Source: an uncultured Oscillospiraceae bacterium (GTDB taxonomy: Bacteria > Bacillota > Clostridia > Oscillospirales > Acutalibacteraceae). From it: DNA of 16,189 nt. Each line of letters begins with the position of its first letter. Position 1 is the stretch's first letter. Location: the NCBI GenBank assembly GCA_900547275.1, contig URGA01000042.1:1-16189 (forward strand), given 5' to 3'. The notes beneath the pieces are model-generated. The model searched no databases, was not told the DNA's origin, and was given only the letters and a program-made list of their open reading frames with translations. A program made the translations under genes and the position numbers. Below are positions 7,728 through 13,923 of this stretch, in pieces.

Positions 7728-8243
7728 TTAATCCGTCAAGTATTTTTTCATTTTAGCAAGGCTTCTGCTTAATTTCTGACGAACGTTTCCGGCTGACAGA
7801 CCGGTGATTTTTGCTATCTCTTTGCTTTTCAATCCGCCTATAACTGACAGAAGCACAATATTTTTCTCTTCCTCCTTAAGAATATCCAACGCCTCTTTAA
7901 GTTCTTCACTCTCAATAACAGAGTCGTTGTCGTATGAAAGGATATTTTGGTAGTCGTCTATATCAGCCGTTTCCCGCTGCTTTATTTGGGCTTTAATCGC
8001 GGTCATACAGCCGTAATAGAGTATTTTAAAAATCCACGCCTGAAACGCCTCCGGATTTTTAAGCTTATGAATCTTCTCAAAAGCCGTTAAAACGCAATTC
8101 TGAACAACATCCTCGGCGTCAGACTGATTTCCGAGTTTATAATATGCGTAGTTATAAAGTTTCTTTTTGTAACTATCATAAAGAACACAAAAAGATTTTA
8201 TGTCGCCTTTTTGTGCCAGTAATACGAGATCTCGTTCGCTCAT
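7728..8243 (-). CDS. ECF-type RNA polymerase sigma factor
   Basis: A 171-residue sigma-70 family protein of the extracytoplasmic function group. Region 2 lies at about 14-80, with LYDSYKKKLYNYAYYKLG, DAEDVVQNCVLTAF and the promoter-melting helix FQAWIFKILYYGC. An acidic linker (about 92-115) joins it to region 4 at about 115-168, with LLSVIGGLKSKEIAKITGLS and the recognition helix NVRQKLSRSLAKM. Regions 1.1 and 3 are absent, as usual for ECF factors. AAGGAG precedes the ATG. The beta-propeller gene starts 12 bp after the stop, and its ribosome binding site abuts the stop codon, so the two are made together. An upstream motif shared with the neighbouring exported-protein gene suggests self-activation. 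Confidence 0.92.
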   Translation of the reverse strand: MSERDLVLLAQKGDIKSFCVLYDSYKKKLYNYAYYKLGNQSDAEDVVQNCVLTAFEKIHKLKNPEAFQAWIFKILYYGCMTAIKAQIKQRETADIDDYQNILSYDNDSVIESEELKEALDILKEEEKNIVLLSVIGGLKSKEIAKITGLSAGNVRQKLSRSLAKMKKYLTD

Positions 8244-8271
8244 TTTCCCGGTCTCCTTATCCTTTCACTAT

Positions 8272-8302
8272 GACAGTGCAAAATCATGAGTCTAATGTTA
8301 CA
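8272..8302 (-). promoter_or_regulatory. Candidate ECF-sigma promoter upstream of the sigma gene
   Basis: On the minus strand TGTAACA (8296-8302), 17 bp, then CACTGTC (8272-8278). The -35-like part has the AAC core common in ECF promoters. The same arrangement with the same 17-bp gap occurs upstream of the 141-residue exported-protein gene at 8816-8846. The predicted start of transcription lies about 22 bases before the sigma ATG. Confidence 0.5.
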
Positions 8303-8313
8303 CCGAAATTCAC

Positions 8314-8343
8314 AAAACAAATGGGCTTAGAAAATCCCTTTTG
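8314..8343 (-). terminator. Weak terminator after the small exported-protein gene
   Basis: Directly after the stop codon, minus-strand arms CAAAAGGG (8336-8343) and CCCATTTG (8318-8325) pair with one A/A mismatch across a 10-base loop, followed by TTTT. The short T run suggests partial termination, leaving possible read-through into the sigma gene. Confidence 0.4.
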
Positions 8344-8769
8344 TTACCTTCTCTTCTTTTCCCCTATAATTACAATAACAATCAGGCAGATACCCATGCC
8401 CGACGCTACAAACGGAATAATAATTTTATTATAATTTATCTCTTTCGGCTTATCTTTGCCGATTTGAGTTGTCTTGTCGCTTTCTTCCGTATTCTCAACA
8501 GAAGAAAGAAGTTTCTGAGAATTTAACTCTTGCTGTTTACCGGAAATCTTTGTTTCTGAATATGTATTGGGATTATCGCCGTCTCTGGCTGAAACAAGTT
8601 CAATAGACATATCGTCTGACGGCTTACTGTTCACGAAGGACAGAAGATCCCGGGGACGCGGTCTCTCCCATTCTGTTTTGGTAGTTTTTGCAAATGAAGA
8701 AAAACCGCAAATACAAAATGAAGAGAGCAGTATTATTTCCGCAGTCAAAACTGAAATAAGCTTTTTCAT
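8344..8769 (-). CDS. Small exported single-pass membrane protein, unknown
   Basis: A 141-residue protein of no recognised family. It has an N-terminal signal sequence (about 1-27, MKKLISVLTAEIILLSSF, with a likely cleavage after SSFA). A polar outer segment of about 87 residues follows, containing RPRPRDLLSFVNS and a Ser/Glu/Lys-rich low-complexity stretch, then a C-terminal helix (about 116-135) ending in EKKRR. The expected topology is type I: outside domain, one anchor, basic stop-transfer tail. It has no LPxTG motif, so it is not sortase-attached. The frame opens seven codons earlier (8790), but only the ATG at 8769 has a spaced ribosome binding site (GGAAAGG). It shares a promoter-like motif with the sigma gene downstream and may be a regulon member. 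Confidence 0.7.
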   Translation of the reverse strand: MKKLISVLTAEIILLSSFCICGFSSFAKTTKTEWERPRPRDLLSFVNSKPSDDMSIELVSARDGDNPNTYSETKISGKQQELNSQKLLSSVENTEESDKTTQIGKDKPKEINYNKIIIPFVASGMGICLIVIVIIGEKKRR

Positions 8770-8815
8770 AACAAAATACCTTTCCCACACAAAAACATAT
8801 CTTTTCTTTTACTTA

Positions 8816-8846
8816 TATAGTGTAAAAAACATGGCACTTTGTTACA
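8816..8846 (-). promoter_or_regulatory. Candidate ECF-sigma promoter upstream of the small exported-protein gene
   Basis: On the minus strand TGTAACA (8840-8846), 17 bp, then CACTATA (8816-8822). It matches the element upstream of the sigma gene in both boxes and in spacing. A sigma-A reading (TTGTAA with TATAAG) would need a spacer of more than 20 bp, which is too long. Confidence 0.5.
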
Positions 8847-8872
8847 AATTTTTTCAATTTTTTATTTTTTTA

Positions 8873-8922
8873 TAAAAAAATACCTCCTGAGGCAGACAAT
8901 TACATTCTACCACAGGAGGTAT
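8873..8922 (-). terminator. Terminator of htpG
   Basis: Minus-strand arms ATACCTCCTG (8913-8922) and CAGGAGGTAT (8880-8889) form a perfect 10-bp stem with a 23-base loop that can fold further. A run of seven T follows on the minus strand (8874-8880). It separates htpG from the exported-protein/sigma cluster. Confidence 0.85.
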
Positions 8923-8951
8923 ACATTTTCTATTGATATTAAAAATTACTT

Positions 8952-10844
8952 TTACTTAACCATCATATCTACAATCATGTCGGCAAGTTCAGTGGGATTC
9001 TTTATGTCAAGACCGCTGATAAGACGCGCCTGATTATAAAGCACGGAAGTATACTTTTTAAGCTGCTCAGGGTCTTCCTTGAACAGGGTGAAAAGTTTTT
9101 CTGCAATAGGATGGGTATCGTTGATTTCAAGCACAAGCTGAGCCTTAACTCCGCCGTTTGAACCCGGCATTGAATTAAGCACCTTTTCCATTTCCATGGA
9201 AACGTAACCCTCTGCCGACAGGCAGACTGCGTGGCTTCCGAGACTGCCGGAGAACTTAACTGCGCTTACTTCATCGCCCAGCGCTTCTTTCATTGCATCC
9301 AGCAGATCCTTTGAGTCTTCGTTCTTCTTCTCGATTGCTTTTTTCTCTTCTTCGCTTTCAAGGTTAAGCTCGTCCTTAGTAATATTTGCGAATTTCTTAT
9401 CATCGTATGATACAAGAACCTGCAAAGCGAATTCGTCTACGTCGTCGGTAAGGTAAAGCACTTCGTAACCCTTTGAGCGAACAGCGTCAGTCTGGGGCAG
9501 TAATGCAATCTTTTCAACGCTGTCGCCGCAGGCATAATAAATTGTATCCTGACCCTCTGGCATACGCTCAACGTATTCTTTAAGAGAAGTCATCTTGTCA
9601 CTATTTGAGGATTTGAACAACAACAGGTCTTTGAGATTGTCTTTTTCAATACCGTAATTAGCGTAAACACCGAACTTCAGCTGAACACCGAAAGTCTTAA
9701 AGAACTCTTCGTATTCGTCGCGCTGATTTTTCATCATTTTTGCAAGTTCGCTCTTGATTTTCTTATCAATAGCCTTTGCAATAATTTTCAGCTGGTGGTC
9801 GTGCTGAAGCATCTCACGGCTGATATTAAGGCTCAGGTCTGCGCTGTCAACAAGGCCTCTTACAAAGCTGAAATAATCGGGCAGAAGATCCGCGCACTTT
9901 TCCATAATGAGAACGCCGTTTGAATAAAGGGCAAGTCCCTTTTCAAACTCTTTTGTATAGTAATCATATGGCGGATTTTTCGGGATATACAGCAAAGCGT
10001 CAAAGGTAGCCTGACCCTCAGTCTTGGTATGAATAACATGAAGCGGATCATCGTAATCCATAAAACGCTGTTTGTAAAACTCATTGTAATCCTCAGGTTT
10101 CAGTTCACTCTTTGACTTGCGCCAAATCGGAACCATTGAGTTGAGAGTTTCGTCTGCAACCTCGGTAATGGTCTCCCCTTCCTTGTCAGGATCGGGAACC
10201 TGATGGCTCATCTGCATAACGATAGGATAGCGGATATAGTCGCTGTATTTCTTTACAAGAGACTGAATTCTATATGGTTCAAGGAATTCGTCGTAATTCT
10301 CGTTTTCTGTATTTTCTTTAATATGGAGCGTAATAACGGTGCCTACCGTATCTTTTTCGCAAGTGGTCATCGTGTAACCGTCTGCGCCGGAAGATACCCA
10401 CTCGTTGGCAGTATCAGAACCGAAAGCTTTTGATACGACTGTAACTTTATCTGCAACCATAAACGCTGAATAAAAGCCAACGCCAAACTGACCGATAACT
10501 TCAATATCCTCTGCTTTTTCGGTATTGTTTTCTTTTTTGAAATTAAGAGAACCTGACTTAGCGATGGTGCCGAGGTTCTGCTCCAGTTCCTCAGCAGTCA
10601 TTCCGATACCGTTATCGGTAATGGTAATAGTTCTGTTGTCCTTATCAGTATCTATCCTGATCTGAAAATCAGAACGGTTCATTCCTACGCTGTCGTCTGT
10701 CAATGACTTAAAATAGAGCTTGTCAATGGCGTCTGAGGCATTGGAAATAAGCTCACGAAGGAAAATTTCCTTGTGGGTATAAATAGAATTGATCATCATG
10801 TCAAGGAGTTTTTTAGACTCCGCTTTGAACTGCTTTTTACGCAT
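8952..10844 (-). CDS. htpG: Molecular chaperone HtpG (Hsp90)
   Basis: This 630-residue bacterial Hsp90 is an ATP-dependent dimeric chaperone that remodels and protects client proteins in the cytosol. Length is close to E. coli HtpG (624). The GHKL ATPase domain shows the catalytic glutamate and metal-binding asparagine in FLRELISNASDAIDKL (E31, N35), DNGIGMT (77-83) and the lid/glycine motif IGQFGVGFYSAF (117-128). The middle domain carries GLVDSADLSLNISREMLQ with the client/ATP arginine, and the C-terminal dimerisation domain ends at KNPTELADMIVDMM. The frame also opens at a GTG (10853), but AAGG touches that codon. The ATG at 10844 has AAGGTGA at proper spacing, so I chose it. It is a single-gene unit with its own promoter, CIRCE operator and terminator. 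Confidence 0.97.
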   Translation of the reverse strand: MRKKQFKAESKKLLDMMINSIYTHKEIFLRELISNASDAIDKLYFKSLTDDSVGMNRSDFQIRIDTDKDNRTITITDNGIGMTAEELEQNLGTIAKSGSLNFKKENNTEKAEDIEVIGQFGVGFYSAFMVADKVTVVSKAFGSDTANEWVSSGADGYTMTTCEKDTVGTVITLHIKENTENENYDEFLEPYRIQSLVKKYSDYIRYPIVMQMSHQVPDPDKEGETITEVADETLNSMVPIWRKSKSELKPEDYNEFYKQRFMDYDDPLHVIHTKTEGQATFDALLYIPKNPPYDYYTKEFEKGLALYSNGVLIMEKCADLLPDYFSFVRGLVDSADLSLNISREMLQHDHQLKIIAKAIDKKIKSELAKMMKNQRDEYEEFFKTFGVQLKFGVYANYGIEKDNLKDLLLFKSSNSDKMTSLKEYVERMPEGQDTIYYACGDSVEKIALLPQTDAVRSKGYEVLYLTDDVDEFALQVLVSYDDKKFANITKDELNLESEEEKKAIEKKNEDSKDLLDAMKEALGDEVSAVKFSGSLGSHAVCLSAEGYVSMEMEKVLNSMPGSNGGVKAQLVLEINDTHPIAEKLFTLFKEDPEQLKKYTSVLYNQARLISGLDIKNPTELADMIVDMMVK

Positions 10845-10867
10845 ATCGATCACCTTAATTCATCAAA

Positions 10868-10894
10868 TTAGCACTCTCTTAACCCGAGTGCTAA
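10868..10894. promoter_or_regulatory. CIRCE operator (HrcA binding site) upstream of htpG
   Basis: TTAGCACTC (10868-10876), nine bases, GAGTGCTAA (10886-10894): a perfect match to the CIRCE inverted repeat bound by the heat-shock repressor HrcA. It begins six bases after the -10 box, so it covers the start of transcription, the usual place for HrcA repression. It lies 24 bp upstream of the htpG ATG. Confidence 0.95.
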
Positions 10895-10899
10895 TTGTT

Positions 10900-10927
10900 A
10901 TTATAATCCAATTTTCAAATTTGTCAA
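10900..10927 (-). promoter_or_regulatory. Consensus sigma-A promoter of htpG
   Basis: On the minus strand TTGACA (10922-10927), a 16-bp spacer and TATAAT (10900-10905) match both consensus hexamers. The predicted start falls at about 10893, inside the CIRCE operator. Such a strong promoter suits a gene that is held off by a repressor. Confidence 0.9.
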
Positions 10928-10958
10928 CACCTTTGACAAAATTATCACACAAACGTGT

Positions 10959-10994
10959 AAAAAAACCAACACGGCAGGTCAACCCTGCCGTGTT
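10959..10994 (-). terminator. Terminator of the GH5-symporter operon
   Basis: A perfect 11-bp stem, AACACGGCAGG (10968-10978) and CCTGCCGTGTT (10984-10994), with a 5-base loop. On the minus strand it is followed by GG and seven T. It ends transcription coming from the GPH symporter before the htpG promoter. Confidence 0.88.
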
Positions 10995-11019
10995 TTCAAG
11001 CTTTATTTATTGTTGTTTT

Positions 11020-12447
11020 TTACAGCTGTGCAGCTCCGGGATCGCCCTTATGTCTGCCGTTTGCCAGATCGTTTGCAATCATCTCATACTTCTTGGGAGT
11101 AAGGTTGTAAGCAAGCAGGCATACAACTGCGATGATCATTGTTACTGCGGGGATCCATACAAAGTTTGCTGAAATAGCCTGGAGAGCAGATTCGCTCTGA
11201 ACAGTCGCTGTATCTACGAATTTACCGGCGTCAAGTACCCAGCCAAGAGCAGCAGTACCGAAACCTGAACCGACTTTCATGCAGAAAGATGAAGCGGCGT
11301 TGCCCATACCTGTGATATCATAGCCGCTCTTCCATTCACCGTAAGTGATGGAGTCCTGAAGGAGACCGAACATTGTTGCTGCACCGCAGCCGAAACCGAT
11401 ACCCTTAACTGCTGAAAGGACGATAACGAGTGTTACGTTTTTACCTACTAGGCCTGTACCAATGAAGCCAAGAGCGGCAACTGTCATGCCCACAAGGAAG
11501 AGGTTGCGCTTTGAAACCTTCTTCATGATAAACGGAGTGAGCAGCATAGTTACGATCTGAGCGATTGAAAGCACGTTTGAAATAGTTGCGTACTTGTCGC
11601 CGGCTTCAAGATTGAACTGAGCATAGTAGAGAGCTGATGAATAGAAACAACTCATCATGAAGTACATAACAAACAGGCAAATTACAAGAAGAAGCCAGTA
11701 TTTGTTAGTGAAGAGAGTCTTAAGCTGTTTGCCAAGCGGAACAGTGTTCTTCTTATTATCAGATTCGCTTTCTTCAATGTTTACACGCTCTTTACATGTT
11801 AAGAAAGTAACCATATTGAGAACAGCAAAGATTACCATCAAAATGATGAATGTAATTGTCCAACCCTTCTGGCTGTACTGATCTCCGCCGCCGAAATAAG
11901 TTGTCATCTTAAGTACGAACGTATTGATTGTCATTGTACCTGCTGTTGCAAAAAGCATACGAAAGTTACCAAGCAGACCGCGTTCATACTGGTTTGTTGT
12001 CATAAGGCCGTTCATCGTAGCATACGGAACGTTAATGCCTGTATAGAATACTGTTGAAACAAGGTTATATGTCAGGAACATATAAACGATCTGAACCTTA
12101 TCGCTGGCTGAAGCGGGAACTGAGAACATGAACACAGTTGAAATTGCCAGCGGCACGCACAGGCGCGCGATCCAGGGACGAGCCTTGCCCCATTTGCTGT
12201 GAGTATGGTCTACAATGTAGCCCATAATCAAGTCTGAAATACCATCGAAGATTTTGGAAACAGCGATAATTGAAGCCGCAATCTTCGGATCTGCGTGTAC
12301 AACGCTGACATAGTATACTACCAAAAACGCACTTATGGCAGAATATACCAGGTTGCCTGAATAGTCGCCGAGACCGTAGCCGATTCTTTCCAGCATGGAA
12401 AGTTTGGCATTAGGGTCAAGACTTTTTGCTGATGCATTGCTTTTCAT
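11020..12447 (-). CDS. GPH-family sugar:cation symporter
   Basis: A 475-residue polytopic transporter of the glycoside-pentoside-hexuronide:cation symporter family (MelB/LacS-like), with about twelve membrane helices. Family features are the N-terminal ERIGYGLGDYSGNLVY, the cation-site region DGISDLIMGYIVDHT (about 70-85), the following SKWGKARPWI loop, and a late-loop YGEWKSGYDITGMG. It has no fused EIIA domain, unlike LacS. It probably imports a beta-linked oligosaccharide or glycoside for the enzymes of this locus. The start follows AGAGGGG at eight bases. It lies 53 bp after the GH5 gene with no terminator between, so the two form an operon that ends at the hairpin at 10959-10994. The exact substrate cannot be read from sequence. 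Confidence 0.9.
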   Translation of the reverse strand: MKSNASAKSLDPNAKLSMLERIGYGLGDYSGNLVYSAISAFLVVYYVSVVHADPKIAASIIAVSKIFDGISDLIMGYIVDHTHSKWGKARPWIARLCVPLAISTVFMFSVPASASDKVQIVYMFLTYNLVSTVFYTGINVPYATMNGLMTTNQYERGLLGNFRMLFATAGTMTINTFVLKMTTYFGGGDQYSQKGWTITFIILMVIFAVLNMVTFLTCKERVNIEESESDNKKNTVPLGKQLKTLFTNKYWLLLVICLFVMYFMMSCFYSSALYYAQFNLEAGDKYATISNVLSIAQIVTMLLTPFIMKKVSKRNLFLVGMTVAALGFIGTGLVGKNVTLVIVLSAVKGIGFGCGAATMFGLLQDSITYGEWKSGYDITGMGNAASSFCMKVGSGFGTAALGWVLDAGKFVDTATVQSESALQAISANFVWIPAVTMIIAVVCLLAYNLTPKKYEMIANDLANGRHKGDPGAAQL

Positions 12448-12500
12448 CGGTTAAACCCCTCTCTGAAAATTTATTTTTCTATACCAATGTTCTAATGCAC

Positions 12501-13673
12501 TTATTTATTGTCGGCTTCAAACCAGCCCATGGCGGCGCATTTCCCCAGATCCCATGCGTCCCAGCCGATCCAGCCGTTTTCATTTACTGTATCGAGCAGC
12601 ATTTTGTATGTCCAGTAAAAATATCCTGAGCCTTTTTTCCAAGCCGCAATCTGGGCTTTGTTAAGGCGTGAATAAATTTCTTTTTTCTGCTCTTCGTTAA
12701 AAGTTTCCGTTGACGCGTTTTCCTGTCCGTTCAAAACTGTCTGTCCGCCGTGGGTATCAACACCGCAGGCGTAGGAATTGAACAGGCACCACTCGCCGCA
12801 GATGCACGGGAAATATTTTTCCATCTCTTCCATATCTTTTGCGAAATGGTCTCGGATATACTCCTCGTAAGACTCAACTGTCTGGTCACAGCCGAACATT
12901 TCCGCCATCATAAGATAAAGGTGAGTATCGAGAACAACATTTTTATATTTATCCTCGCGCATGAAGTTCTTCCAGCGTTTAAAGTCAAAAGCGTCATGAA
13001 TTACTACATATTTATCTTCAGGCAGGTATTTGCGTACTCTGTCATAGCCGTCTTTGTAGAACTGTTCGATAAATTCAAAAGTATTCGGCTTGCTCTGAGC
13101 ACCCAGTTCCTTATCGACGGGAACGTATCTTTCCTGAATACCCATCTGGCTCCACATAGGCTCTGTTATCGGCTCGTTGAGAAGCTCAATTCCCCACATT
13201 GCCTCGTGGTTTCCGTAACGCTCCGCCAGTCTTTCCAGAACTGACAGTTCAAATTCAACAAGTTCCGGCCTCTGAGACCAAACGCAAACGCCGCTTATTC
13301 CGCCGTTGTCAAATCCGTTTTGTGAAAGCGGAGCGGTATGAAGGTCAATGAGAATTTTAAGACCGTATTTTTTTGCCCAGGCAAACGCCTTGTCGAGTTC
13401 CTCAACACATCCGATAAACGGCGGGCAGTCTCCGAAAATGAAATACGGAACAGGAATTCTTACTGTATCGAGACCGAGTGATTTAATAATGGCGAAATCT
13501 CTTTCCGAAATATATTCGCTTCGATGGGCGCGAATTCTTGCTTCATACACCTCAGGCGAAAGCTGAGTTGGAAGATAATACTCGTCCTCAGCAGTAGTTC
13601 CGTTGTAAAGGCCGGGACTCATCCACTTTTCCAGCACCAGCCAGTTGCCGAGGTTAACTCCCTGTACAAACAT
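12501..13673 (-). CDS. Cytosolic GH5 glycosidase, exo-beta-1,3-glucanase-like
   Basis: A 390-residue glycoside hydrolase family 5 (clan A) enzyme. The start, GVNLGNWLVLEKWMSP, and the acid/base region, WGIELLNEPI (Glu167), closely recall the exo-beta-1,3-glucanase (Exg/BglC) branch. Other active-site marks are Arg72 in TVRIPVPYF, His112 in LIDLHTAPLSQNG, His251 in DTHLYL, and the predicted nucleophile Glu294 in CICGEWCLF. There is no signal peptide, so it acts inside the cell, probably on oligosaccharides or aryl/lipid beta-glucosides brought in by the symporter. Specificity is inferred by resemblance: beta-1,3-glucosidase is favoured, but a glucosylceramide- or steryl-glucoside-type activity is possible. 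GAAAGGGG gives a good ribosome site. It is the first gene of its operon. Confidence 0.88.
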   Translation of the reverse strand: MFVQGVNLGNWLVLEKWMSPGLYNGTTAEDEYYLPTQLSPEVYEARIRAHRSEYISERDFAIIKSLGLDTVRIPVPYFIFGDCPPFIGCVEELDKAFAWAKKYGLKILIDLHTAPLSQNGFDNGGISGVCVWSQRPELVEFELSVLERLAERYGNHEAMWGIELLNEPITEPMWSQMGIQERYVPVDKELGAQSKPNTFEFIEQFYKDGYDRVRKYLPEDKYVVIHDAFDFKRWKNFMREDKYKNVVLDTHLYLMMAEMFGCDQTVESYEEYIRDHFAKDMEEMEKYFPCICGEWCLFNSYACGVDTHGGQTVLNGQENASTETFNEEQKKEIYSRLNKAQIAAWKKGSGYFYWTYKMLLDTVNENGWIGWDAWDLGKCAAMGWFEADNK

Positions 13674-13698
13674 AAATAAACCCCTTTCATTGATTTAA

Positions 13699-13716
13699 GC
13701 ATCATCATTATGATGC
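13699..13716. promoter_or_regulatory. 18-bp inverted repeat in the GH5 leader
   Basis: GCATCAT (13699-13705) and ATGATGC (13710-13716) form a perfect 7-bp inverted repeat around four bases. It lies between the predicted start of transcription (about 13731) and the GH5 ribosome binding site, so it could be a roadblock operator or a leader hairpin. It has no T run and is not a terminator. Confidence 0.4.
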
Positions 13717-13737
13717 CCTTTTTGTCCTTGCAACTAA

Positions 13738-13743
13738 AGTATA
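13738..13743 (-). promoter_or_regulatory. -10 element of the GH5-symporter operon (no -35)
   Basis: TATACT on the minus strand is the best -10 match upstream of GH5. At 16-18 bp upstream there is only TATAGA-like sequence, unlike TTGACA. A strong -10 with no -35 is typical of promoters that need an activator, consistent with the AraC-type regulator next door. Confidence 0.4.
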
Positions 13744-13807
13744 TATTAGTTATTTGACTATCTATATCACATTATTTTTGTTTTTGTAATATTTTTTGGA
13801 GGTTTTT

Positions 13808-13833
13808 ATGTTTTTAACATATTTTTTTAACAT
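13808..13833. repeat. Tandem 13-bp direct repeat, candidate activator site
   Basis: ATGTTTTTAACAT (13808-13820) and ATTTTTTTAACAT (13821-13833) abut head to tail, 12 of 13 bases identical. The pair is about 90 bp upstream of the predicted GH5 start, between the AraC terminator and the promoter. The AT richness of the region lowers the weight of the match. Confidence 0.4.
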
Positions 13834-13870
13834 TTACCGTTATTATTGTACTTGTTGCACATATTATGCA

Positions 13871-13909
13871 AAAAAGCAGAGCAAAACCACAGTGATTTCG
13901 CTCCGCTTT
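13871..13909 (-). terminator. Terminator of the GH42-AraC operon
   Basis: On the minus strand, AGCGGAGCGAAATC pairs with GGTTTTGCTCTGCT (G:U pairs included) around a 5-base loop, followed by six T. The long stem ends transcription 15 bases after the AraC stop and makes the GH5 operon depend on its own promoter. Confidence 0.85.
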
Positions 13910-13923
13910 CTACTGTTCTCCTG

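Noticed and set aside
8853..8880. T/A-rich palindrome-like tract
   Set aside because: Low-complexity AT sequence: its end is the T run of the htpG terminator and the rest could be an upstream AT-rich promoter element; no independent feature is needed.
12750..13244. Open plus-strand frame of 164 codons
   Set aside because: Antisense to the well-supported GH5 gene, covering its conserved NEP and GEW regions; no ribosome site and no recognisable protein.
13674..13923. Search for a CcpA cre site or a small RNA in the GH5 upstream gap
   Set aside because: No TGWAAGCGNTTWCA-like match and no conserved RNA fold recognised beyond the AraC terminator and the short leader repeat.
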